NCBI GenBank assembly: GCA_900539145.1
Contig: UQAX01000008.1
Span: forward strand, 11,372-75,371
Source of the DNA: an uncultured Blautia sp.
Lineage (GTDB): Bacteria > Bacillota > Clostridia > Lachnospirales > Lachnospiraceae
DNA: 64,000 nucleotides
Reading direction: 5' to 3'
Shown here piece after piece: positions 15,178 to 22,326 of this stretch. Position numbers and translations under genes: made by a program. Position 1 is the first letter of the stretch, and every line of letters starts with the position of its first letter. The notes under the pieces were generated by a model. That model worked only from the letters and a program-made list of their open reading frames with translations, was not told the DNA's origin and did no database searches.

Positions 15178-15497
15178 TGGCAAAGAAGAAAAATAAATAT
15201 TCTTTTGCAAAAAAGAAACATTCCGGACAGGGAATTGCTTCAACGGTTTTTGCAGGAATTTCTCTGGGGATTTTTTGTGCCGCCGCATTATGTGCTTTGA
15301 TTTTTCATGGAAAAGGCGGTATGTATCTGGGGGCATTGGGACTGATTGCCATTGGTCTTTCCGCTTATGGATTTGTTGTGGGATTAAAAAGCTTTTCTGA
15401 GAAAAACAGAGACCAGCTTTTTTGTAAAATCGGAGCAGTAGGAAACGGGGTGCTTATGGTTATCTGGCTGGCACTTTTCTTAGTTGGAATTTCTTAA
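15177..15497 (+). CDS. Conserved small membrane protein (DUF6142-like)
   Basis: 106 aa with a basic N-terminus (MAKKKNKYSFAKKKHSGQG) and three hydrophobic segments near residues 20-41, 49-68 and 82-105. It resembles a Lachnospiraceae-type family I associate with DUF6142, though from memory only. It is translationally coupled to the VanZ-like gene by a one-base overlap, suggesting the two membrane proteins work together, but the function is unknown. Confidence 0.65.
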   Translation: MAKKKNKYSFAKKKHSGQGIASTVFAGISLGIFCAAALCALIFHGKGGMYLGALGLIAIGLSAYGFVVGLKSFSEKNRDQLFCKIGAVGNGVLMVIWLALFLVGIS

Positions 15498-15520
15498 TAA
15501 CAGAAAGGCAGGATAAAGAT

Positions 15521-16111
15521 ATGGAAGAACGTTTGAAAAAACAGATGGAATTTTTATTGGAAGTGGATAAGGAAAAATTTATTGGCCGGCAGACTTATTT
15601 ATCAGACGGAATTCGAAAGGAAAATGACGCAGAACACGCATGGCATTTAGCTTTGACAGCAGCGCTTTTGGCAGAATATTCTGAGGAAAAGATTGATTTG
15701 GCAAAAACCATGCTTATGGTGCTGGTTCATGATTTAGTAGAAATCGATGCTGGTGATACTTATGCCTATGATGCAGTTGGAAATCAGACAAAGAGGGAAA
15801 GAGAATTAAAGGCAGCAGACAGAATTTTTAATATCTTACCGGAAGATCAGGCAAAAATGTTAAGGTTACTGTGGGACGAATTTGAAGAGCAGCAGACACC
15901 GGAGGCAAAATTCGCTCATGTTTGTGATAATATTCAGCCTTTAATGTTAAATCACGCCACTGGCGGAAAATCATGGAGAGAGCGTGGAATAAAGAAATCA
16001 CAGGTACTAAAAAGAAATGAACGCACAGGGGAAGGGTCAAAAACCATGGAGTCTTATGTGCATGAAATTATAGATTTAAATGTAGAAAAGGGGAATTTAA
16101 AAGATGAATGA
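15521..16111 (+). CDS. HD-domain hydrolase, YfbR-like 5'-deoxynucleotidase family
   Basis: 196 aa. The HD fold signature is intact: H39 in NDAEHAWHLAL, H70-D71 in LVHDLVEIDAGD, and D in AHVCDNIQPLM. The arrangement and length fit the HD_3/YfbR-like group, which dephosphorylates deoxynucleoside monophosphates. The exact substrate is inferred only from family. The stop overlaps the aminopeptidase start by 8 bases, so the two are coupled. Confidence 0.82.
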   Translation: MEERLKKQMEFLLEVDKEKFIGRQTYLSDGIRKENDAEHAWHLALTAALLAEYSEEKIDLAKTMLMVLVHDLVEIDAGDTYAYDAVGNQTKRERELKAADRIFNILPEDQAKMLRLLWDEFEEQQTPEAKFAHVCDNIQPLMLNHATGGKSWRERGIKKSQVLKRNERTGEGSKTMESYVHEIIDLNVEKGNLKDE

Positions 16112-18152
16112 TGTGTTTTTTGAAGAACGCTATGCTTTAATGAGGGGAAGAATTCAGGAAATTCAAAAAGAAGAGGTAGTAAAAGAACCTTATGGTGAAT
16201 ATTTCAGAAAAACAGCAGATTTTATTCTGATGGTGGATAACTTGTATGAAAAGATACAAAAAGGCTGGTTAGACAGCGCCTCACAAAAAGAATTGGAAGA
16301 AAATAATCATGCTCTGTATAAGGATATCTTGCCGGAAAATTATGGTGCTTCCTATGGAAATCCTGCTTATGCACAAAAAATGCTGGGAGAAGAGTTTGGT
16401 GTATTATTAAGTTTTCTGTATGCAGAAATTCGTGGAATGGTTGTTTTTGTTTATGAGAAACGCCTTTTTGATATGACCGTTGTTTTGGAGCTTTTTGTGC
16501 AGATTTATAATCTCTTTGAGGAAGAAGAAATATCTGCAAAGGATGTAAAAGATGCTATTTATTGGTATATCAGTGATTACAGTGACGAAATGGTAGGATA
16601 CAGAGTCAGAGAAGGAATTGACCCGTCTTTGGATTTTGCTGCAAAAATTATCTGTGACAGCGATTTGACAGACCTTCGTTATTTATATAAATTCGGGGAA
16701 TATGTTACAGAAAATGAAATCGGTATGGCGAATTTCCTAAATACTCTGCCGGAGGAAAAAATTCAGGCAATGGCAAGAACCTTTACAGAAGGATACAGAG
16801 AAGGTTTTGTCTTAGGAGGAAAGGATATTACAAAGAAAAAGACTGTAAATATTCGCTTTCAGCTGGGGTTTGAGCGGATTGTAAAAGAAGAAATCAGACA
16901 GTTTGCGGAAATGGGTTTACAGCCTGTTATTTACCGAAGCGCTGTTCACTCTGTAAATAAAAAACAGCATCATAGAATTGGATATTATGGGGCAATTCCA
17001 AATCAGCAGTTTGAATATGACCATAAGGATGATGCTGCACTGTATTTAGACCATGAATTTATTCAGAGAAAGCTGAGAGTTTTACAGGTGGCCTATGAGC
17101 AGGTGAAGGAGCTGGCGGCTGTTCACGGAGGTCCGGCATGTATGGAAACCTTTGGCGAAAACCCTTTTGTACCGAAAAAAACAAAGGAAGCCTGCACTTT
17201 AACATCACATCAGCAAAAGCTTCAGGTATCTTATGACAATGAGTCCGGTCAGATTGTAAACCGCTATATTAAGGGAGAAGAGAGAAGCTTTACTATTATT
17301 GCATATCCGGTAAAAGAAATCGGAGAAAAATTTGAGGAGATTTTTGAAGAAACCGTAAAATTAAATACACTGGATAATGAATTATACAGAAAAATTCAGC
17401 AGAGTATCATTGACGCATTAGACAGAGGAATTTGTGTGCATATTCTGGGAAAGGGGGAGAATGAAACAGATTTAACCGTTTCTCTTCATACACTGGAAAA
17501 TCCGGAAAAGCAGACGAATTTTGAAAACTGTGTAGCAGATGTAAATATTCCGGTGGGCGAAGTCTTTACATCACCGATGCTCAAGGGTACAAACGGAACT
17601 TTGGCAGTATCCAGAGTATTTTTAAATGGTTTGGAATACAGAGGGCTGAAGCTTCTTTTTAAAGACGGAAGGATTGCAGAATATACCTGTGAAAATTTTG
17701 AAAAGGAAGAGGAGAATAAGAGCTTTTTAAAAGAAAATCTTCTTCATCATCATGAGACGCTTCCATTGGGAGAATTTGCAATCGGAACGAACACTACGGC
17801 TTATGTAATGGCACAGAAATATGAAATTGCGCATTTGCTGCCGATTTTAATTGCAGAAAAAATGGGACCGCATTTTGCAGTAGGAGATACTTGTTATAGC
17901 TGGTCAGAGGATACTGCTGTTTACAATCCTGACGGAAAAGAAATCATTGCAAGAGATAATGAAGTTTCTATTTTAAGAAAAGAAGACATCAGCAAGGCGT
18001 ATATGGGCTGTCATACAGATATCACTATCCCTTATGATGAATTAGACAAAATCTGGGTAGAAACAGAAAAGGGAGAAAACATTGAGATTATCCGTGACGG
18101 AAAATTTGTATTGGCGGGTACAGAGAAATTAAATGAGCCTTTTGGAAGATGA
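16104..18152 (+). CDS. M29-type metallo-aminopeptidase with long N-terminal extension
   Basis: 682 aa, longer than the classical M29 enzymes of about 410 aa. The C-terminal half carries a complete candidate metal site with M29-like spacing: E486 (GEVFTSP), E557 (LGEFAIGTN), H590 (GPHFAVGDT), and H637/D639 (GCHTDIT). The N-terminal about 230 residues are mostly helical and acidic with no recognised catalytic motif. It probably cleaves N-terminal residues from peptides in the cytoplasm, and no signal peptide is seen. It is coupled to the upstream HD hydrolase gene. The extension is typical of Clostridial relatives but functionally undescribed to my knowledge. Confidence 0.8.
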   Translation: MNDVFFEERYALMRGRIQEIQKEEVVKEPYGEYFRKTADFILMVDNLYEKIQKGWLDSASQKELEENNHALYKDILPENYGASYGNPAYAQKMLGEEFGVLLSFLYAEIRGMVVFVYEKRLFDMTVVLELFVQIYNLFEEEEISAKDVKDAIYWYISDYSDEMVGYRVREGIDPSLDFAAKIICDSDLTDLRYLYKFGEYVTENEIGMANFLNTLPEEKIQAMARTFTEGYREGFVLGGKDITKKKTVNIRFQLGFERIVKEEIRQFAEMGLQPVIYRSAVHSVNKKQHHRIGYYGAIPNQQFEYDHKDDAALYLDHEFIQRKLRVLQVAYEQVKELAAVHGGPACMETFGENPFVPKKTKEACTLTSHQQKLQVSYDNESGQIVNRYIKGEERSFTIIAYPVKEIGEKFEEIFEETVKLNTLDNELYRKIQQSIIDALDRGICVHILGKGENETDLTVSLHTLENPEKQTNFENCVADVNIPVGEVFTSPMLKGTNGTLAVSRVFLNGLEYRGLKLLFKDGRIAEYTCENFEKEEENKSFLKENLLHHHETLPLGEFAIGTNTTAYVMAQKYEIAHLLPILIAEKMGPHFAVGDTCYSWSEDTAVYNPDGKEIIARDNEVSILRKEDISKAYMGCHTDITIPYDELDKIWVETEKGENIEIIRDGKFVLAGTEKLNEPFGR

Positions 18153-18175
18153 TATAAAGAAAAAGGGTTTTGCAG

Positions 18176-18204
18176 TTGACATTATTTGTAACAATATGTA
18201 AAAT
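18176..18204 (+). promoter_or_regulatory. Sigma-A promoter of purE operon
   Basis: -35 TTGACA (18176-18181), 17-base spacer, -10 TAAAAT (18199-18204). Just downstream lies an inverted repeat GCTGTA/TACAGC (18208-18229) in the short leader. I see no guanine-riboswitch core and no recognisable PurBox pair. Confidence 0.8.
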
Positions 18205-18261
18205 TGTGCTGTACAATAAAATATACAGCATAAGCTGAATTTAATTTAAAGGAGAACAATC

Positions 18262-18765
18262 ATGGCAAAAGTTGGAATTGTTATGGGCAGCGACTCAGAT
18301 ATGCCTGTTATGAGTAAAGCGGCAGATATGTTGGAGAAATTCGGAATTGAATATGAAATGACTATTATTTCCGCCCACAGAGAACCGGATGTATTCTTTG
18401 AATATGCGAAAACAGCAGAAGAAAAAGGATTTAAAGTCATTATTGCGGGAGCAGGTATGGCAGCACATCTTCCGGGTATGTGCGCAGCAATTTTCCCAAT
18501 GCCGGTTATCGGTATCCCAATGCACACAACTTCTTTAGGAGGAAGGGACTCTCTGTATTCTATCGTTCAGATGCCTTCCGGTATTCCTGTTGCAACTGTT
18601 GCAATTAACGGAGGAGCAAACGCAGCAATTCTGGCAGCCAAGATTTTAGCTACTTCAGATGAAGCATTATTGCAGAAATTAAAAGATTATAAGGAAGAAT
18701 TAAAAGATCAGGTTGTTGCAAAAGATGCGAAATTACAGGAAGTAGGATATAAAAACTATAAATAA
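18262..18765 (+). CDS. purE: N5-carboxyaminoimidazole ribonucleotide mutase
   Basis: Class I PurE converting N5-CAIR to CAIR in purine synthesis. 167 aa with the GSDSDMPVM motif at residues 10-18, SAHREPD near 40, and AGAGMAAHLPGM near 70. SD aaaggag. It is first in purE-purM-purN-purD. A PurK partner and the genes purC, F, H, L, Q and S are absent from the window, so the remaining steps must be encoded elsewhere. Confidence 0.97.
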   Translation: MAKVGIVMGSDSDMPVMSKAADMLEKFGIEYEMTIISAHREPDVFFEYAKTAEEKGFKVIIAGAGMAAHLPGMCAAIFPMPVIGIPMHTTSLGGRDSLYSIVQMPSGIPVATVAINGGANAAILAAKILATSDEALLQKLKDYKEELKDQVVAKDAKLQEVGYKNYK

Positions 18766-18794
18766 ATCAGAGAAATAAAACGGAGGAAGAAAAG

Positions 18795-19820
18795 ATGGAT
18801 TATAAGAAAGCTGGCGTAGATATTGAAGCTGGATATAAATCAGTAGAATTGATGAAAGAACATGTGAAGAAAACAATGCGTGAAGAAGTTCTTGGCGGAT
18901 TGGGCGGCTTCTCCGGTGCTTTTTCTCTGGCAAAAATTAAAGAGATGGAAGAGCCTGTGTTATTGTCCGGTACAGACGGATGCGGAACAAAGGTGAAGCT
19001 GGCAATGGTTATGGACAAGCATGATACAATCGGTATTGATGCAGTTGCAATGTGCGTAAATGATATTGCATGTGCAGGCGGTGAACCGTTGTTTTTCTTA
19101 GATTATATTGCATGCGGAAAGAATTATCCTGAAAAAATCGCTACAATCGTAAAAGGTGTTGCAGAAGGCTGTTTACAGTCTGAAGCTGCTTTAATCGGCG
19201 GTGAAACAGCAGAGCATCCGGGACTTATGCCGGAAGATGATTACGATTTAGCAGGTTTTGCAGTTGGTGTTTGTGACAAGAAAGATATGATTACAGGAGA
19301 AAACTTAAAAGCAGGCGATGTTTTAATCGGTATGGCATCTTCAGGTGTTCACAGCAATGGATTTTCATTAGTAAGAAAAGTATTTGAGATTACAAAAGAG
19401 TCTTTAGATACTTATTATGATGAATTAGGAACAACTTTAGGAGAAGCTTTACTTGCTCCTACAAGAATTTATGTAAAAGCATTGAAAAAAGTAAAAGAAG
19501 CGGGTGTTACTGTAAAAGCTTGCAGCCACATCACAGGCGGCGGATTTTATGAAAACATTCCACGTATGTTAAAAGACGGTGTATGTGCAGTTGTAGAAAA
19601 AGACAGCTACCCAATTCCTCCAATCTTTACTTTAATGGCAAAAGAAGGAAATATTGAAGAGCAGATGATGTACAATACTTATAACATGGGTATTGGTATG
19701 ATTGTAGCAGTAGATCCGGCAGACGTTGACAAAACAATGGAAGCCATGAAAGCAGCAGGGGATACTCCTTACGTAATCGGTAAGATTGAAGAGGGAGAAA
19801 AAGGTGTGAAATTGGTATAA
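18795..19820 (+). CDS. purM: Phosphoribosylformylglycinamidine cyclo-ligase (AIR synthetase)
   Basis: Closes the imidazole ring of AIR using ATP. 341 aa, normal for PurM. N-terminal GVDIEAGYKSVE, GTDGCGTKVKLA and AMCVNDI segments and LIGGETAEHPG are family signatures, as is the C-terminal HITGGGFYENIPR. SD ggagga. It follows purE by 29 bases. Confidence 0.97.
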   Translation: MDYKKAGVDIEAGYKSVELMKEHVKKTMREEVLGGLGGFSGAFSLAKIKEMEEPVLLSGTDGCGTKVKLAMVMDKHDTIGIDAVAMCVNDIACAGGEPLFFLDYIACGKNYPEKIATIVKGVAEGCLQSEAALIGGETAEHPGLMPEDDYDLAGFAVGVCDKKDMITGENLKAGDVLIGMASSGVHSNGFSLVRKVFEITKESLDTYYDELGTTLGEALLAPTRIYVKALKKVKEAGVTVKACSHITGGGFYENIPRMLKDGVCAVVEKDSYPIPPIFTLMAKEGNIEEQMMYNTYNMGIGMIVAVDPADVDKTMEAMKAAGDTPYVIGKIEEGEKGVKLV

Positions 19821-19821
19821 G

Positions 19822-19862
19822 ACAGGGAAATCAGGGTTGCAAAAGCAGCCCTTTTCCTGTTT
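19822..19862 (+). terminator. Hairpin between purM and purN, weak U-tract
   Basis: ACAGGGAAA/TTTTCCTGT encloses GGGTTGC-AAAA-GCAGCCC and is followed by TTATAAAG. It may attenuate purND relative to purEM or act as an mRNA stabiliser. Confidence 0.5.
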
Positions 19863-19921
19863 ATAAAGATTAAAGTACAAAAAATATTTTTGTTACCAAA
19901 ATCCTATAAAAGAAAGGCTGA

Positions 19922-20554
19922 ATGAATATGATGAAAATGGCAGTGTTGGTGTCCGGCGGAGGAACCAATCTTCAGGCGATTATGGATGCAATGGACAGGG
20001 GCGAAATTACCAATGCGGAGATTGCTGTGGTAATCAGTAATAACGCAAATGCCTATGCTCTGGAAAGAGCAAAAATGAAGGGGATAGAGGCAATTTGTGT
20101 CTCTCCGAAGGCTTATGCCTCCAGGGCGGAATTTAATCAGGCGTTACTTGAAACAATCCAATCTTATGATGTGGAGCTTGTTGTTCTGGCGGGCTGTCTT
20201 GTAGTTATTCCGGAGATTATGGTAAAGGCTTATCCAAATAAGATTATCAATATTCATCCGGCGCTTATTCCATCTTTCTGCGGTACAGGTTATTATGGAC
20301 TGAAGGTGCATGAGGGTGTACTGGAAAGAGGAGTAAAAGTAACCGGAGCAACGGTACATTTTGTAGACGAAGGGACAGATACAGGTCCGATTATTTTACA
20401 GAAGGCGGTAGAAGTTCATCAGGGAGATACGCCGGAAATTCTTCAGCGCAGAGTTATGGAAGAAGCAGAGTGGAAAATTATGCCGAAAGCGATTGATTTA
20501 ATTGCAAATGATAAAATTGAAGTGATAGATGGACTGGTGAAATTTAAAGAATAA
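19922..20554 (+). CDS. purN: Phosphoribosylglycinamide formyltransferase
   Basis: Transfers the formyl group from 10-formyl-THF to GAR. 210 aa. VLVSGGGTNLQAI (residues 8-20), the catalytic Asn/His in NIHPALIPSF and the Asp in HFVDEGTDTGPII are present. The ATG at 19922 and the next at 19928 are both possible; the SD aaagg sits about 7-13 bases away. It follows purM after a hairpin and precedes purD by 17 bases. Confidence 0.96.
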   Translation: MNMMKMAVLVSGGGTNLQAIMDAMDRGEITNAEIAVVISNNANAYALERAKMKGIEAICVSPKAYASRAEFNQALLETIQSYDVELVVLAGCLVVIPEIMVKAYPNKIINIHPALIPSFCGTGYYGLKVHEGVLERGVKVTGATVHFVDEGTDTGPIILQKAVEVHQGDTPEILQRRVMEEAEWKIMPKAIDLIANDKIEVIDGLVKFKE

Positions 20555-20571
20555 GAAGGGAGCATAAGAGG

Positions 20572-21846
20572 ATGAAAGTATTGATTATAGGAAGCGGCGG
20601 AAGAGAGCATGCCATTGCATGGAAGGTTGCAAAAAGTCCAAAGGTAGATAAGATTTACTGTGCACCGGGAAACGCAGGAATTGCGGAATTTGCAGAATGT
20701 GTGCCAATCGGCGCAATGGAATTTGAGAAGCTGGCAGCTTTTGCAAAAGAAAATGCAGTAGATTTAACTGTTGTAGGAATGGATGACCCATTAGTCGGCG
20801 GTGTTGTAGATGTTTTTGAAAAAGAGGGATTGCGAGTGTTTGGACCAAGAAAGAATGCGGCAATTCTGGAAGGCTCAAAAGCTTTTTCTAAAGATTTGAT
20901 GAAGAAATATAACATTCCTACGGCAGCTTATGAAAACTTTGAGGATGCAGATGAGGCTCTGGCATATCTTCGTGAGAAAGCAGAGTTTCCTATTGTATTA
21001 AAGGCAGACGGACTGGCTCTTGGAAAAGGTGTTTTAATCTGTAACACATTGGAAGAAGCAGAGGAAGGCGTTTGCACAATTATGCTGGATAAAAAATTCG
21101 GTTCTGCAGGAAATACTTTAGTTATCGAAGAATTCATGACAGGACGTGAAGTATCCGTACTTTCTTTTGTTGACGGAAAAACCATTAAAACCATGACTTC
21201 CGCACAGGATCATAAACGTGCAAAAGACGGAGATGAAGGGTTAAATACAGGAGGAATGGGAACATTTTCACCAAGTCCTTTCTATACAAAAGAAGTGGAT
21301 GAATTTTGCGAAAAATATGTATATCAGGCAACCGTAGATGCTATGGCAGCAGAAGGCAGAGAGTTTAAAGGGATTATTTTCTTTGGTCTGATGCTTACAG
21401 AAAAAGGACCAAAAGTGTTGGAGTATAATGCTCGCTTTGGTGATCCGGAGGCTCAGGTTGTTATTCCGAGATTAAAAAATGATATTGTAGAAGTTTTTGA
21501 AGCCTGCGTAGACGGAAAGTTAGATGAAATTGACTTACAGTTTGAAGACAACGCAGCAGTATGTGTTGTGTTAGCCTCTGACGGTTATCCGGTTTCTTAT
21601 GAAAAAGGATATCCAATTGAAGGTCTGGAAAACTTTAAGGATAAAGACGGTTATTATGTTTTCCATGCAGGAACTGCCTTCAAAGATGGTAAAATCGTAA
21701 CAAACGGAGGGCGTGTCTTAGGAGTTACCGCAAAAGGGGCTGACTTAAAAGAGGCAAGAGCGAATGCTTATGAGGCAACAAAATGGATTAACTTTGAAAA
21801 TAAATATATGCGAAATGATATTGGAAAAGCCATTGATGAGGCATAG
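20572..21846 (+). CDS. purD: Phosphoribosylamine-glycine ligase (GAR synthetase)
   Basis: Second step of purine synthesis. 424 aa. GSGGREHAIAWK at the N-terminus and the ATP-grasp core (LKADGLALGKGV, TGGMGTFSPSPF, EYNARFGDPEAQ) are present. SD gggag. Last gene of the purE-M-N-D unit, ended by a strong GNRA-loop terminator. Confidence 0.97.
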   Translation: MKVLIIGSGGREHAIAWKVAKSPKVDKIYCAPGNAGIAEFAECVPIGAMEFEKLAAFAKENAVDLTVVGMDDPLVGGVVDVFEKEGLRVFGPRKNAAILEGSKAFSKDLMKKYNIPTAAYENFEDADEALAYLREKAEFPIVLKADGLALGKGVLICNTLEEAEEGVCTIMLDKKFGSAGNTLVIEEFMTGREVSVLSFVDGKTIKTMTSAQDHKRAKDGDEGLNTGGMGTFSPSPFYTKEVDEFCEKYVYQATVDAMAAEGREFKGIIFFGLMLTEKGPKVLEYNARFGDPEAQVVIPRLKNDIVEVFEACVDGKLDEIDLQFEDNAAVCVVLASDGYPVSYEKGYPIEGLENFKDKDGYYVFHAGTAFKDGKIVTNGGRVLGVTAKGADLKEARANAYEATKWINFENKYMRNDIGKAIDEA

Positions 21847-21850
21847 GAAG

Positions 21851-21877
21851 GAAGCTGCGAAAGCAGCTTCTTTTTTC
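21851..21877 (+). terminator. Strong rho-independent terminator after purD
   Basis: GAAGCTGC-GAAA-GCAGCTTC followed by TTTTTT. The tetraloop is of GNRA type. Confidence 0.95.
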
Positions 21878-21883
21878 TAAATC

Positions 21884-21917
21884 TTTACTAAAAATGCTAT
21901 CTATGCTATATTAGATA
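21884..21917 (+). promoter_or_regulatory. GntR-clpC promoter with overlapping palindromic operator
   Basis: -35 TTTACT (21884-21889), 17-base spacer, -10 TATATT (21907-21912). The inverted repeat TATCTA (21898-21903) / TAGATA (21912-21917), spacer 8, straddles the -10, as expected for autorepression by the GntR/YtrA-type product. Confidence 0.65.
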
Positions 21918-21943
21918 TAACAATCTGGAAAGAAGGTGAAGGC

Positions 21944-22312
21944 ATGCTGATTGAAATTGATTTTAACAGTGATGAAGCAATTTATGTACAGCTTTGTAAT
22001 CAGATTATTATGGGAATTGCCACAGAACAGTTAAAGGTAGGGGAGACGCTTCCTTCTGTAAGACAGCTGGCAGATACCATAGGAATTAACATGCACACAG
22101 TAAATAAAGCATATTCTGTATTGAGACAGGAAGGATTTCTCAGTATAGACAGACGCAGAGGCGCAGTGATTTCCATTGATGTGGATAAAATCAGGGCATT
22201 GGAGGAAATGAAGGAAAATCTTTTGCCTGTTTTGGCAAAAGGCTGTTGTAAGAATATTACAAGAGAAGAAGTGCATGCCTTAATTGATGAAATTTTTGAA
22301 GAATATAAATAG
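21944..22312 (+). CDS. GntR-family (YtrA-type) transcriptional regulator
   Basis: 122 aa: N-terminal winged helix (residues about 10-76; IYVQLCNQIIMGIATEQLKVGE, LPSVRQLADTIGINMHTVNKAYSVLRQEGFL) followed by a short helical tail of about 45 residues, as in the YtrA subfamily, which lacks a large effector domain. YtrA-type regulators usually sit with ABC transporters; here the downstream gene is clpC, 14 bases away. A palindrome over the -10 of its promoter suggests self-control. Confidence 0.9.
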   Translation: MLIEIDFNSDEAIYVQLCNQIIMGIATEQLKVGETLPSVRQLADTIGINMHTVNKAYSVLRQEGFLSIDRRRGAVISIDVDKIRALEEMKENLLPVLAKGCCKNITREEVHALIDEIFEEYK

Positions 22313-22326
22313 AACAGGAGAGATAC

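Noticed and set aside
18205..18261. A purine riboswitch in the purE leader
   Set aside because: The leader is too short and lacks the conserved three-helix core; only a small GCTGTA/TACAGC stem is present.
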